A stretch of 38,544 nt of DNA from Reticulitermes lucifugus (GCA_026260175.1 JAKCWW010001158.1:41252-79795), one strand, 5' to 3'. Numbered from the stretch's first letter, positions 9,950 to 21,476 are shown. The notes: generated by a model not told the origin, from the letters alone. Numbers and translations: made by a program.

Positions 9950-10356
9950 GGGTCGCTGTCACCACGGCTTGGAGCGTCCTTAGGTTGCGGATGTAGGAAC
10001 GGCCTCCGGATATGGAGGGTAGCTGCGAATACATTGAACAAACAGTCGCGGACAGCCGACAAGGGGTGGTCCTCTAGCTTGGGAGTTGGGCGAGGTGATA
10101 ACAACTCCTTACCGTAAGAATTACCATGTTACGAAACATTTCACAAGGCCTCGGACCTGGACGGATTCTTTGGTACAACCTAAGAAACGGAAAAGAGGTA
10201 AGAAGCTCAGGATAGAGATACGTGGCGGGCTGTTGTGAATGCGGTAATGATCCTTCGGTTTCAATAAAATGCGGGGAATGTCCTGACTAGCTGAGGACCT
10301 GTCAGCTTCTCAAGAAGGACTCTGCTCCATGGAGTTACTTAGTTAGTTAGTTAGTG
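9950..10356 (+). mobile_element. Internally deleted RTE-type LINE copy
   Basis: The 5' part (about 9950-10200) resembles, from memory, the leader and first codons of a non-LTR retrotransposon family abundant in insects: a GC-richer leader, then codons reading PKKRKRG just before where the endonuclease domain would start. Directly after, from about 10205, the frame reads QDRDTWRAVVNAVM, a stop, NAGNVLT and later GPVSFSRRTLLHGVT. This is the C-terminal end of the same family's polyprotein. Endonuclease and reverse transcriptase are absent. The element ends in (TTAG)4 at 10339-10354, fitting the short tandem tails of RTE elements. At about 400 bp it can only have moved, if at all, using proteins of a full-length relative. 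The family match is from memory and is inference. Confidence 0.65.
10339..10354. repeat. (TTAG)4 tail of the LINE copy
   Basis: Four exact TTAG units follow the C-terminal coding remnant. Their position argues for a retrotransposon tail and not a telomere-like insert (insect telomeres are TTAGG). Confidence 0.85.
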
Positions 10357-11714
10357 TTGTCTGCTTGCTCTGGAGACACACTACCGCTATGTTAGGTGAT
10401 TATGTGTAAATCAAGTGTACATGTGATAGGTGGCTAAAGAACGTTTAGAAATTCCAAGCCCGGTATGTGGAATGTCGCAACGGTTATATATAGTTAACGT
10501 AGTTTAGATATGCTCCCCAGCAGGAAATAATGTAGGCGTAACGGATTGCAATTATTCACGTTACCCGTGATCCGCTCGAAAACAGAGGATTTGCTGAATA
10601 TTTTGGTAGGGTTGAGTCCACTAGTAACCACGTTACAAGTCAGCGATGCGGACCAAATCCAAATATACGCTCGTTCGCTCTACCAATAGCAGAACAATAC
10701 CATTGATTTCCTAATCGCCGCTGGACAACGTTGTTGAACGCGCGGCTACAGTAAGAGCATACTGCCCTCAATGCAATTAATCGTAAGGCCTAGAATCGCT
10801 AACCGTAACATGGAGAAGAAATACAGCAATTCCGAGGGAATTAAGTACAACGTGCAATTACATTTTAGAACACTGCATCACACAGATAGCTACATTTCTG
10901 CAGTACTGTGCTTCCTGGATTTGATGTAACGTACTGGAAAACTGTTGAGATTAACTGACAATAACAGTTGTGCAGACTGCTTGAAATAAAAGAAACAAAA
11001 TTATAAAAAAGGAAACAAGAGAGACAGAGAGAGAAAGAAACGAGAGAAGAAACAAAACTAAGAGGTCCAGCAACAGTGTACCGCGCGTATGTAGAATAAA
11101 AACCCGTCTTGTAATTATGGCCTTAAGTATGCATTTATGAAACCGATTTCCTTCGATCATAGGTATATACTTTGTTTGGAAAAAAATATTCTGTGGTTCA
11201 CACGGAATCTGAAACTTTTTAAACGTCAATATGTCTGATACCTTTCTTTATTTGTTTGGCTCAATTTTATGTTTTCGATATTGTGTATGAGGTTTACATC
11301 GTATTTGTAGACACCAATATCTTGTTCACACGGATGCTTAAATTACACGCACATCTGACAAGAGTGGAGATCGACGGGGGTGTACATGCACAGGATATAG
11401 TGTCGGACGAATGGGTAAGACCAAGAATAAATGACGTCAGAATCCTTGAAATGATTTCCCCAGGGAATTCAGGTATAGAGTAAGTTGATCCCAGCAAAGA
11501 AGAAAAAGATGGAGAAAGAGGACAAGAAAAGAAGCACGTCTAAACCTGCCCTGTAGGTTACTGTGCAACATCGCCTTTCTGTGCCTAGTTTTATTCTTCG
11601 AAATTAGAACTGGTAAGCTTATATGACGCAGATTGATCGGCACGCTGAAAGAAGAAAAGACAGAGACTTTTTATACAGAAGAAGACGATGTTAGAGAAGG
11701 ATACATAGTTGTCT
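10357..11714. other. No supported gene; purine-rich tract
   Basis: A GA-rich tract lies at about 11008-11060 and inflates a 92-codon frame on the minus strand (10951-11229). Overlapping frames of 67-75 codons on both strands near 11256-11497 have no recognisable domain. No exon can be called. Confidence 0.45.
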
Positions 11715-11880
11715 GTCGCAGTTGTCGTATATGGTCAAAGCCGTGCGGTATCGTATACTACACGGACACTCAAATCGCGGGTTTGAATCCAACTAGGGGC
11801 ACGGATATGTCTGTGTTTCCTTCTATATTTGTGTTCTTTGTAAATAGAGACTTTGCCACGGAAGATCTCCAATAAAAAGA
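11715..11880 (+). mobile_element. tRNA-derived SINE, separate family
   Basis: An A-box-like TATGGTCAAAGCCG lies near 11730, and a good B box, GGGTTTGAATCC, at 11779-11790 (TTTGAATCC matches tRNA T-loops). About 90 bp of body follow, ending with AATAAAAAGA, which could be a worn A-rich tail. The head spacing fits a tRNA-derived promoter. No second copy of the body was found in the window, so the family assignment rests on the head alone. The 80-codon and 74-codon open frames crossing it are incidental. Confidence 0.45.
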
Positions 11881-12593
11881 CTTCTATCAAATGTCTGTTA
11901 AGGTTTTTTAGAAAACAGAAAACAGGAAGCGTCCGGAAACATTGGTCTGTACGCGCCATTGAAGAACAGAAAGACGGTTACAAAATTGCCCTTCAAGAAA
12001 GGCCAATTAATTTCCTTTCTTTTTAGAAATTAGTATTGCGGTTCAGTCTCTATGACAAAGATTGATTGTTACTGCATTACAGCCAATAATACGAATTTAA
12101 CTTATATTGTTTCTTACTCCCGCGGATGTTAAATATATTGTTCCTGGTGGAATGAAAGAAATGAATCAATCTCGTAGCTACGAGGCTAGACGAAAAGCTG
12201 AAGAATCTTCTTCCAGTGAAAGAACAAGTTACATTTTCTCATTAACAGCCTTGCAGCTCAATGTATCAACATCTAGAACTTCTTCGCTATACCTCAGCTT
12301 AGAGTAGCCGGTGCTGTGTTAGAGTTTATTGATAAAAACAACGACAAACTCATCTTTAAATTATTTTATTTTTCAGCAAAATCTCTGACATTTAAATAAC
12401 TAGAATATAAATCGTAGTTAAACAGCATTACGCAGCGGCCCTTAACGTATTAAAATTAGTTTATAATAAAGTTTCAGCTTAATTCGCTCAGTAGTATTGG
12501 AATAAAGTAAATTTAGGTGACTAGAAGAGGGATTAACTTGTTTCATATTAAATTATGATTTTATAAGTAAATGCAAGTTTAGCGGTTTTCACA
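11881..12593. other. No recognisable feature
   Basis: A 66-codon frame (12107-12307) has no recognisable product. Nothing else seen. Confidence 0.5.
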
Positions 12594-12680
12594 GCGCAGT
12601 GATTGAGGACTTATTTCTACTGGGACATGACGCCGCGTCACTGGGTATTCGTTTTCCGACCTTTCGAACATTCGAGAGTA
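12594..12680 (+). mobile_element. Solo arm of inverted-repeat family 2
   Basis: AGTGATTGAGGACTTATTTC, then CTACTGGGACATGACGCCGCGTCACTGGGT and TTTCCGACCTTTCGAAC, align with the left arms at 6900-6965 and 7535-7590. The inner end at 12657-12672 is a worn form of the CCGACGTTTCGA boundary, where the hammerhead-like box would begin on the minus strand. No matching inverted arm follows, so this is a half element. Confidence 0.6.
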
Positions 12681-13189
12681 TAGAGTGCTGAGAAGTATGT
12701 CAGGATATGGCTAGAATCAGAGCCAGAGTCACGTTACGGCTGACGGTCAGTTCGTCTTGTTATCGAGTCCCTTCCGACGCACTTGAGCAGATATTATTCT
12801 GTATGTGAAAGTTACTGGCTTGGAGCGTCCTCTCTGACGAGGTAGTGGATCTTTCCTTTGTCGCGAGACGGAGTTTTTTCCTGTAGTACGTATTTACATA
12901 TTTACTTAATTTGTGTATGTACAAGTACAGGGTAATTAAAGTTCTTAAGGCAATGTACAGCAATCAGTATACAATGTATACATAAACTCAGCAGTTCCGG
13001 ACTTCGCACAGTACATTATGTCTTAATGTACTTAGCTTTTGCTAGAAAGGCAACTTAGTATTTGGGGGTGCAAGGACCATTCGTTATGGATTTGAATCCT
13101 TGAATATTAAAGCGAAACTTTCGTTCGAAAGGTCGAGGATTGCTCACTTCGCGAAGCAACGTCACAAGAAGACCCTAATCCTCGAATTC
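12681..13189. other. No recognisable feature
   Basis: A 67-codon minus frame (12760-12963) only. Nothing identified. Confidence 0.5.
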
Positions 13190-13380
13190 GGGAGATATTG
13201 GAAGGAATCAGGCGTAGCCTAGGGGAGGTTTAATCCCGGTATTTCTTCGGAAATACTGAGAAAAGCCATGAAACATAGTCATGATGACCGGTGTCCCGGC
13301 CGGTGTTTGAGCCGAGCCCGTCTTGAATAGAGGACTCAAACTTTGACACCTGAGTTACGTCGCTTACTGTGGTAGTTACA
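13190..13380 (-). mobile_element. tRNA-like SINE, distinct body
   Basis: On the minus strand CGTAACTCAGGTGTC (about 13358-13344) resembles an A box and GGCTCAAACACCGG (about 13310-13297) a B box. Downstream comes a body with a hairpin-like segment, CAGTATTTCCGAAGAAATACCGGGATTAAACCTCCCC. That body is not shared with families A or B, so this is a third SINE type or a worn relative. Confidence 0.4.
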
Positions 13381-15059
13381 AACCGTCAGGAGAAGGGAAG
13401 CTGTAAAATTACTTGGTAATGGTAATAAAGTAATGAAGTAATAATGAAAGTAGGTCTGGGGTAAATTCGCATTTCTCCACTCTTCTTCGACTCGGCAAAA
13501 CTCGGTCTTCGAAGACAAAGACTCTCGCGCAACAGCGGCTTCTCTTCGCGAGGTATAGCTGTTGATAAATGCTTTCCGTTGGGGAACTGATCACTTTCCT
13601 CTGTGGCAGACAGAGACTTACAGATGGTGAGGTAGAGAATGCTCGTTTTCCCATAGGTACATTGTAAATAACCTTTCTTAGTTCGAGTTAACCGAGCGGC
13701 CTGCTATAAAGTGAGACTGATTTCCTCAGGGTAGACTAGACTCATCTCTATTTTATTCACCACTGTGATAACCGTCTTATCAAAAACAAGACATATTATC
13801 TTTGTTCATGCAACTCTATCACAGAAACGGGAAAACATTTTTCATTTGAAGTAAGCTCCTTGCTAGGTGTTGCAATCTAAGTTTATCAATAATAAATTTA
13901 GACTGTGAATTAGAACAGATGGAGGAAGTTGTGAAATCTCTTACTGCCAGCTAATCCTCGTTCCTGTAAACACGACAGTCTGATGGGGATGGGGGAGTGG
14001 GTGAGAGTTAGGTAAATGTATTTTGCGATGTTCCCCATTCATGATTACATAATCAAGTTTACGGTAATCAGAGAATTGAAATCAGAACAATGGGATAGAG
14101 AACCGAATTATTTAAGGGTATGTTTGTGAAGTTAGTTTCACAAGTCTACCTGCAGAGGCGCTGCACGTAAGTAAATTAATTTGGTTGCGTAACCAGCAAC
14201 TTAACCTCTTACTTTCCACGTGCTGAATTATATAAGTTATGTCAAAGTCAAACGCAAACCTGCGGTAGCTTTAGCCTGTGTTTAGTGTTATAGATACAGC
14301 ACTGGGCAGGCAGTCTGGGTGGTTCGTCTTCGTCCATTTGCTGGTGGTCGTCTGTTGATGGCTCGTAATTTAATGTGGGGAAGATAAAACTAAAAGTATA
14401 TGGCAACATATGTAAAGTTTAATGTGTTGGGGACGTTGGATTGAGTGGCAGCGAGTAGATGATGCTTAAGGGACTCGATGCTTTGCAATCAAGCTAATGT
14501 GCTGTGATGCACGTTACTGTTCCAAAATGACTCCATGCATTCGTGTCGTTTTGCAGCAGCTAATTACCACCAACTGGATCAAGAACTTTTTCGTCTTGTG
14601 TGGAACCCGAAAGTGCGTTGCCATCTTTACATGGTTCCTGGCCTCAGACGTATGAATTCAGGCCACACCCTGTAAGAGTTTCCTTTAAAATTAATTTTAA
14701 TTTTTATCATCTGTACCACATCCTCCAATGTAGTCTTTCCAGTCATGTTTTATGACTAACATTTTGTGAGAATTTCTCATGCCTGACATACGTTGTGAAT
14801 GTACAAACCATTTCATTACCGTAATGATATATTTACTTCCATTATACACATTGACGAAAGAAAGCACTTAGGATGCACAGACGTAGATTCAAGGATAATA
14901 TTAAAATGCACTGTAGTGACGTGGATTACGAGCCTTTGAACTAAATTTAACTAACTGAGGATAATAAACTGTGGATCTGTTGCTATCGTATGGAAAGAAC
15001 ATTGTAAGTCTTATGTAAAACTTGGAAAGACATTTAAAACACTGGCATTTTCACTATTT
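13381..15059. other. No recognisable feature
   Basis: Short overlapping frames near 13336-13654 have no known domain. The rest is unique-looking sequence without repeats that I recognise. Confidence 0.5.
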
Positions 15060-15200
15060 TTGGGGCGCGTTTGCAAAATTACGAAAAGCGACTATCAGCT
15101 TCGTCATGTCTGTCCGTCCTTCTCTCTGTCCGCATGAGACAATTCGGCTCCCACTAAACGGAAATTTAAGAAATTTTATATTCGAAAATCTGTTGAGAAA
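15060..15200 (+). repeat. Dispersed repeat with TCTG/TCCG run
   Basis: ACGAAAAGCGAC...AGCTTC followed by GTCTGTCCGTCCTTCTCTCTGTCCGCAT is paralleled at 32733-32780 by TCGAAAAGCGAC...AGCTTC followed by TTTCCCTCTGTCTGTACGCA. The order and spacing are shared, though overall identity is modest. The element type is unknown to me. Confidence 0.35.
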
Positions 15201-16114
15201 ATTAAATTTTGGTTAAAATGTGACAAGAATATCGAGTACTTTACATGAAGACCTATGTACGTTCATGATAATATTTAGCTGAATTCTGTTTTTAGAATGA
15301 TAAATTTTTCAGACTATAGTTGTAGAGAAAATCAAAACACACACATTATGTTCAATATTTTTTTCCCGAAAATCATGCCGTTTATGAAATAATGTGTAAA
15401 AATACGGTACAGCCAGGCAGGCCAAAAATAAAAATATTATATGGCGCATGCGCTTTGCAAGAATACTGACGCACACTCCTAATGTTTAATAGTTATTGCT
15501 ATTCCACGGCAAAAATGGTTACGGGAACGCGCCTTAATGGTTTGTTATATATTCTGTGCTAACATTGTCTAGCTTGCCCTCCCTGTTATCGGCAATGAGC
15601 AAAGGGCGACTGTCTGCGGCGAAACCCGCGTAGGTCTGTCACACATGCGCATGTCTGCATTCAAGAATTGCCATATCTGACAGTTACATATTTGGTGCTA
15701 GTTTACCGTTAGGAAAGAAGTGGGTCTGCCTCCTTGCTGACTGATCAGGCGTCACTACATTATACATGCTGCTCCTCACTGGATAATGAAAGACAGATAT
15801 GCATGAGAATGAAAATCCCTGAGCAAAATCGCTTGGAAAATCTTGTACGGTTTCTGATCAAGAGGTTACTAGCGCAACCTACTCCAGATTTAGGAACCAT
15901 TAAAACTGTCAAGCCTCAAGTTGGTAGGTCCTAGCTTAATATCCACATTAACTTCTTTTGCCTCAGCGAATCTAATATTGTAACCGCCTCCGAAAATCTA
16001 GCGGAGGAAGAACGAATTTTGACTCTTGCTTCAAATTACGATGAAGACAGCTACGTCATTGGACACCTCGTCTACACACTAGTTGATTTGTGTAGAAAAA
16101 TGTCCTCGTGTCTT
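15201..16114. other. No recognisable feature
   Basis: A 66-codon frame (15734-15934) without known domain. GC-richer patches near 15590-15660 show no CpG-island-like density. Confidence 0.45.
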
Positions 16115-16230
16115 CGTACACAAGAGGCGGGAGTTCGCCTGGAATCGAACCAGGGAATGCTTCACTATATTTTTTTTCGGGTTAAAAATGCGGAAAACCT
16201 CTGGTCTAGCTGGACGAGTATTTACTTAGC
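16115..16230 (-). mobile_element. tRNA-like repeat with intact T-arm
   Basis: On the minus strand CCTGG TTCGATT CCAGG (about 16155-16139) is a perfect 5-bp T-arm with the canonical B-box sequence. Upstream, GTCCAGCTAGACCAGAGGTT fits an acceptor and A-box region. The D and anticodon arms do not fold. After the T-arm the sequence is not a 3' acceptor strand, so this is a SINE head or tRNA relic and not a functional tRNA gene. Confidence 0.45.
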
Positions 16231-17009
16231 AACAAAGACCTGATTGATGGAATTAGTGCCCAGGATGATTTTCCACGTCACGTTGGCCTGATGGACGGTG
16301 CGGTTCACAAAGCAGATGAAAGTGTCATAGGAAAGATGACAGTTTTTTGAGACAGGGAAAGGAATCTAAAAGGATAACTTAATTTCTAAACAGGCCATCA
16401 CATTTCTCTAAAAACTGAGTTGCTCTCATGTCTTTCTACACAACAGAGCACACAAACGAGACATTACTTGCTTTCCTTGTGTTGTACAAAACACGGACGG
16501 GACTAGGCAAAAAGGAACTGAAAGCAACCAGTTTTGTGAGATGTGTTGTGTTCAGAGGCGAACATATCGTCTCTTAAGTTTTGGAATTCCAATTTCCCCA
16601 TAAGAATAAACGCGCCTGCGCAATGTGATCGCCAGATAGTAGTTGTAACACATCATTTTTTACTTTTGCGCAGTGCTTGGAGCGGAAGTCTTGTAGTACC
16701 GTGATAATAAGTTTCAAAGGACGAAGAACGCAGAATTTAATTACTTTTGCAGAGTATATCAACTGCTCTGACGCGACATTTTCAATTGAAATTTGTTTGT
16801 ATAAATTTTCGCATGGTTTACAAAATATGGCCGTGGGAGTGACATGTTTGTTGAATCCATTTAGCTGTTTCATCAACGTGTACTGCTGCTGCTGCTTTCT
16901 TGTTGAACGGTTCTTGTCTTGATTTTATATCTCATAGTATAACATATTTTATTAGTTTTAAAGAAACCAAAGGTAAACAGAAGGAATAAGCCAACAAGTT
17001 AACATTCAC
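16231..17009. other. No supported gene
   Basis: A 100-codon minus frame (16574-16876) and an overlapping 81-codon plus frame (16677-16922) have no recognisable domain. A short CTG run occurs near 16882-16895. Confidence 0.45.
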
Positions 17010-17085
17010 CGTTTTTATTCTTACAACTCGAAACATATATGCTACATATTTGCAACTGTATTGGGTCATCTTCATTGAGGACCAA
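17010..17085 (-). other. Very worn hammerhead-like or related repeat
   Basis: On the minus strand ATGAAGATGACCC (17079-17067) resembles the start of the motif (CTGAAGATGACC). It is followed by GCAAATATGTAGC (17054-17042), which aligns with GAAACATGTAGC of the 37151 copy at most positions. The adjoining CATATATGTTTCGAG on the same strand contains the complement of a second GAAAC box. Too damaged to call on its own. Confidence 0.25.
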
Positions 17086-17119
17086 GTGACGCATACAAAG
17101 TCATTGTCAGGATACATTA

Positions 17120-18842
17120 TTTGTTTTTAAGATCTATTATAAAGTATCACTCTAACAGAATTTGTTAAAATCATTAAATTTATTTTTATTTCTGTATTAC
17201 TATATGTAATTTCCACAAGTTATTATTTTCGAATTTCCTTTGACGTTTCTATTCACGTAAATTTAACTTATTCTGTGCTTTAAAATAAAGTGAAATGGAT
17301 TAATAGATATACTTCTTAGATTTCGTCATATTGCATTTGTTAGCTGCCTTATATTTACAGAAGTATTGATAAATATTTAATAAAATATATTCTGACGTCT
17401 TCTGTAAACTACGATACAGTGTTATTTTGTTGGGTACAGTGTCTTTATTATTTGCAGGTGCGTGGATTTGGTGTTATAATAGTAAAGAAAGCGTTTTGTA
17501 CGTTATCTTGATGCTTTACATGATCTTTCTGTTTAAGTCTAATGAATCATTTCGACAAGAACCATATAAGATTTTGTACTTTTTCTTACTTCTATTTCAT
17601 ATTCTTATTTGTTTCTTTCTCTTTCCTTTTACTATTTCTCACATTTTATTCCTAATATTTTCTTCTTTTCATTCTCTTTTGATAAAAAATCCTAAATATA
17701 TATTTATGGTTAAGGCTTCACCCTCATTTCCTTCCTAAACCTTACCCTTGTTCTTTGGTTTTCTGATTCGCACAGCGGCTTGTAATCGCGCCATCTCATC
17801 AATTGCTTGTGGTGATTAAGGACAGCTATTACAGCATTCTCGCCGCTGGGAATTAAACCTGTCCTTCTGACATAAAGCCCTGAGATAACTTGTAATTGGT
17901 TCAGAAATTTACCGAAATACCAGACTTGACCTTCACATGTTTGCTTCACAGAGGTTATTTATGTACAGGCTTTCTGTACCACATGATATTTTTCGTTTTA
18001 AATCCCTTTCAGTTAAGTGTAAATTGAGAAGTCCAAATACGTTATTGGGTTTTGATAACGGAGCAGTCTGTCATGATATTCGAGTACAAGAAGTTTATGT
18101 CAGACGTAAACTAATTTAAAGTGGTGTTTATTGCTGATAATTCGTTCAGTTTTGTGAACACAGAGAAAACTCAGGTGTGAAATTGTTACAGTCATCAGTA
18201 GGTGTTTATTTCACATATTGTAGGAAATTAATGCATAATGTGCACACTATTACTTCCTATATGCAATTCCTTCTGAATGTTTCTTATCGAAAACTAGGGG
18301 GTCTGATAATTTTTGGCTGCGTGTTTCTGCGCCTAAATGTGTAATAATAGTAACATAAATTACTTGCTGAGTCACATTACAGAATTTAAAATATGTGCCT
18401 GCTAACACCAAGGTTCCTGCAGTGCACGTGTCTTATGTTAGTCTTAAGAAAGTTTAATCTTAAATTCTATATCCTTTACCATAATGTTTTTTTTTAGTTT
18501 TCAGCTCTCTTTCTGAGTTTTATTTTCTATGTCTAAGCTATGTCTTTTTTAATTTCATTTGTTATTTAATAGCCTAAACATCATACATACAAAATAGTTA
18601 TTTTTCTCCTCCCAGCCTCATTTCTATTTTCTTTAGCCGATTTTCCCATTTACATTTAATCTCATACGCAAGAGTACCTAAATTTCTCATTTCACTAAAA
18701 TGTGGTTGTTATTGTCACGGTACCGGCTAATTATAACCCCTTCTTACTTTGAAATCATATACATATACATAATTTTTCAAAAATCCCTCATCAGAAATAT
18801 TAGTAGTCAACATAATATTATTCATTCCGTACATTTTAACTC
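17120..18842. other. No supported gene; AT- and T-rich
   Basis: A 103-codon frame (17427-17738) encodes a run of F, L and I residues. It coincides with a pyrimidine-rich tract, so composition alone explains the hydrophobic product. Nothing else recognised. Confidence 0.5.
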
Positions 18843-18898
18843 TATATTTATAGTCCGACAAATGTACAATTTAATCACACTAATTGTGTAATTTCACT

Positions 18899-18940
18899 GT
18901 CCTACATGTTTAGAACCCTTAATTTGGGTTCATCATGAGT
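18899..18940 (-). ncRNA. Hammerhead-like motif, left arm of palindrome
   Basis: The minus strand shows ATGATGA near 18936-18930, stem II AACCC/GGGTT, then TAAAC in place of GAAAC (18912-18908). The intact palindrome ACATGT (18909-18904), A18903 and GGAC (18902-18899) follow. Loss of the G in GAAAC and the altered first box make this the defective partner. Confidence 0.4.
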
Positions 18941-18983
18941 CCCTGAAGATGAACCCAAATTAAGGGTTCGAAACATATAGGAC
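18939..18983 (+). ncRNA. Hammerhead-like motif, right arm of palindrome
   Basis: The order is GTCC (18939-18942), CTGAAGA (18943-18949), one extra T (18950), stem II GAACCC/GGGTTC (18951-18956 and 18964-18969) with loop AAATTAA, GAAAC (18970-18974), ATAT, A18979, then GGAC (18980-18983). GTCC and GGAC are fully complementary and directly flank the core, as stem I of a type I hammerhead should, and the expected cleavage site would follow A18979. Stem III (ACATAT) has lost its palindrome by one base compared with the left arm (ACATGT). As at 5589-5625, one base is added after the first box. Confidence 0.5.
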
Positions 18984-19051
18984 AGTGAAATTACACAATT
19001 AATGTGATTAAATTTTACATTTGTCGGACTATAAATATATTAGTAGACAAG

Positions 19052-20180
19052 GTTTTATTTTGAACACATTTTTATGGTTAATATTTAAAAAGGCAAGAAC
19101 AAATAAGTGCTTATATTGCATTATGGTACATGTGTGATTAGATTTGTAACAATAAGTTTGTATTGGCATTAATGGACTCCATTTCCAATGGTGTATGTAA
19201 GAAAGCGAAGAAGGCATTTTGATAGACAAAGTAGCCTTATTCACATTTCAGAATTGCTGAATTATTTTAAATATGTGGTGGCCTGATGCAGGTATAAACT
19301 TCCCAATAATTCTGAAAGTATATTAAGCGTACAAACTTTATTATTATAGAAATTGTTTGATGTATTGATCGTTTCATATGTAACTTAAGACAGTCTTTGA
19401 ACAACATAATGTGTTATACTATAACACTGCATGAATATTGTTATGAATGGTGAAGGGGATTTGCAAGGGAACGAAAATGGCTAATTTAAAATTACTCTCT
19501 AAAAATTGGCCTAGAGAGGCTGAGGAAAACTAAGAGAAGGCTCAGGTAGCATAATAGTAATCCAACTGGTATTCATAACTGAGTATCTTCCAGGTGCAAT
19601 TATGGAGCAGCACCGTACACCAACCTGCTGAACTACTTTACAGAGTGTCTGCATGTCAGTTTTTGAAACGATGGTTTCTCAATTGCATGTGTTAATGCAG
19701 CGCCTGTATTGCATAAATTACTGCCAACAGTTAGTTTGAATGCTGTGACAATATGTATGGCATTTCATCGGCTGGAACGTTGGGTTATTTCCCAGTGTGC
19801 TGTTTATGGAAAACAAATATATAATTTACTGGATTGTGAACTGTACATTGGGAAGGGTGGAAACTGAGTCACGTGGGATTGGTATTCTCCCAGAAGGACT
19901 AAATTAATTTTATTCCTGTTTTGCCAGTATGTTTCAAGTATAATACCCTTGACTGTCATAGAAATCCATTTTGTAAATTCTCTACAATCATCGAATCATG
20001 CTATGTGCTGATTCACTGCATTAATTGGGCAAGTCAATAAAGTCGACACACACAATTAATTTGAAACAACCAGAGACGCATATGATTTGAAATGTCGCTG
20101 GCAATCGTTGACATTAAAATAAATTTAAAAAATTTGTTTGCAGCGTCATTATGTACGTTTATAAACAGGTCGTTAAACAC
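19052..20180. other. No recognisable feature
   Basis: Nothing identified beyond a 71-codon minus frame (19029-19244) that runs into the palindrome. Confidence 0.5.
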
Positions 20181-20340
20181 TTACGTTTTCCATAATGTCT
20201 GTTTGTGTGTCCGCCTAGAACTAAGTAATACTTCCACATCAAGGGACGAATTTTGACAAAACTTGGTATAAGCTAAGTAGGCCTCACCAAGATCTTATTG
20301 TGTGATTTTAACTTCAGTTAAAATTTTAAAATTTTAGAAG
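20181..20340. repeat. Possible dispersed repeat with perfect 9-bp hairpin
   Basis: TGTCTGTTTGTGTGTCCGCC near 20194 recalls the TCTG/TCCG repeats at 15060 and 32715. At 20305-20324 ATTTTAACT, TC, AGTTAAAAT forms a perfect 9-bp hairpin. Confidence 0.3.
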
Positions 20341-21476
20341 ACACTTCACTGAGCATGTAAAATAATGTTTTACACGGGCCTACGTCTTTCAAATTACTTA
20401 ACATATTGTGAATACATTTATTAGATGACATTTTAATACTACAAGTATTTATCTGTGTAGATTTTATTAAATATAGCAAAATTTAACAGCCACATTATGT
20501 AATATCCTCAATAAATGTTTTGAGTCTCTTGAGAGAATTTTACCAAATACCACGTACGATAGTCTGCGAAATTGTGTTAATTCTACGTTCTATTATGGCT
20601 TGAACATATTCTTGTGCTTTTTTCGCTAGGCATTCAAATTTATGGAATGAAGTAGACCGTAATTTACGCTGAAAAGTCATGTACTTACAGTAAATATTTG
20701 TACACTTTGAGATTTTTAAAATTATAATACATAATTTGTTATAATTTTTGTCGTATTTAAAACAGTATAAATAAGTACGCTACTAAGCCGTACTTACCCT
20801 TCAATTTTTGGCCCGTTGTTAATTTTGAGTGTGTGTACAGTAGCTGCTGTTTAAAGACAATGCGTAGGTTTTCGAAGAGGATGAAGGGCAAATTATCCAG
20901 TACTGAGGAATACTGGGTAATTCGAAAGTACGGCTTAACACTGTAATTCATTATATTAACTATAACATATGCTACACAGTTTTTGTTACTATAAACTGCC
21001 TGTTGTGTTAATGTGTAATACAAAGAAAGATGTAACCTTCACCACAAATCACTTTCGTTTTTACAAAAGAAACCTGATCTGGAGACAAGTTATGGAAACA
21101 TGTATTTCATATAAATGGTCTCAATATGGGAGATACGTAAGTACTTCTGGGTTTATACATTATTTTAATCAATTCAGTAGATACAATTTTACGTAGGCAC
21201 CAGTGGTCTTAAAATTTCCAAAACAATTTTTACAGATATTCGGAAACTACTAAGGAAACAATTGCTATCACTTGCATGACTGTATAAACATCCTGTCACT
21301 CTGAATGTGGTAAATAACAAAACGATATTAATGTAACCCTACAAAGGTACACCCGTATAAATGAAATGCGTTATCAACATGTAGAGCTAAGAATGATATG
21401 TTCTACCAGTAGGTTCACACAGATATACGTATAACATTGTTCTGAGTATCGTACTGTATTAAAGTAATGAAAATTA
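20341..21476. other. No supported gene
   Basis: An 88-codon minus frame (20757-21023) and a 75-codon plus frame (20969-21196) have no recognisable domain. No repeat identified. Confidence 0.5.

Larger units (their letters stand above)
18843..19039. mobile_element. 197-bp near-perfect palindrome with paired hammerhead-like motifs
   Basis: The arms 18843-18934 and 18948-19039 (92 bases each) are reverse complements with four mismatches by my count, around a 13-base centre. The inner halves carry outward-facing hammerhead-like motifs: minus at 18940-18899, plus at 18939-18983. A related direct repeat, ATATTAGTAG[T/A]CAA, occurs at 18798-18810 and 19038-19050. It could be a target-site duplication, although about 32 bases separate the left one from the arm. 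High arm identity implies recent formation or arm-to-arm conversion. The layout matches the element at 5518-5790, but the sequence is unrelated. Confidence 0.85.

Noticed and set aside
10339-10354. Interstitial telomere repeat
   Set aside because: The unit is TTAG, not the insect TTAGG, and it sits exactly at the end of a LINE copy.
17427-17738. Putative membrane protein (103 codons)
   Set aside because: Hydrophobicity follows from a T-rich tract. There is no conserved motif.
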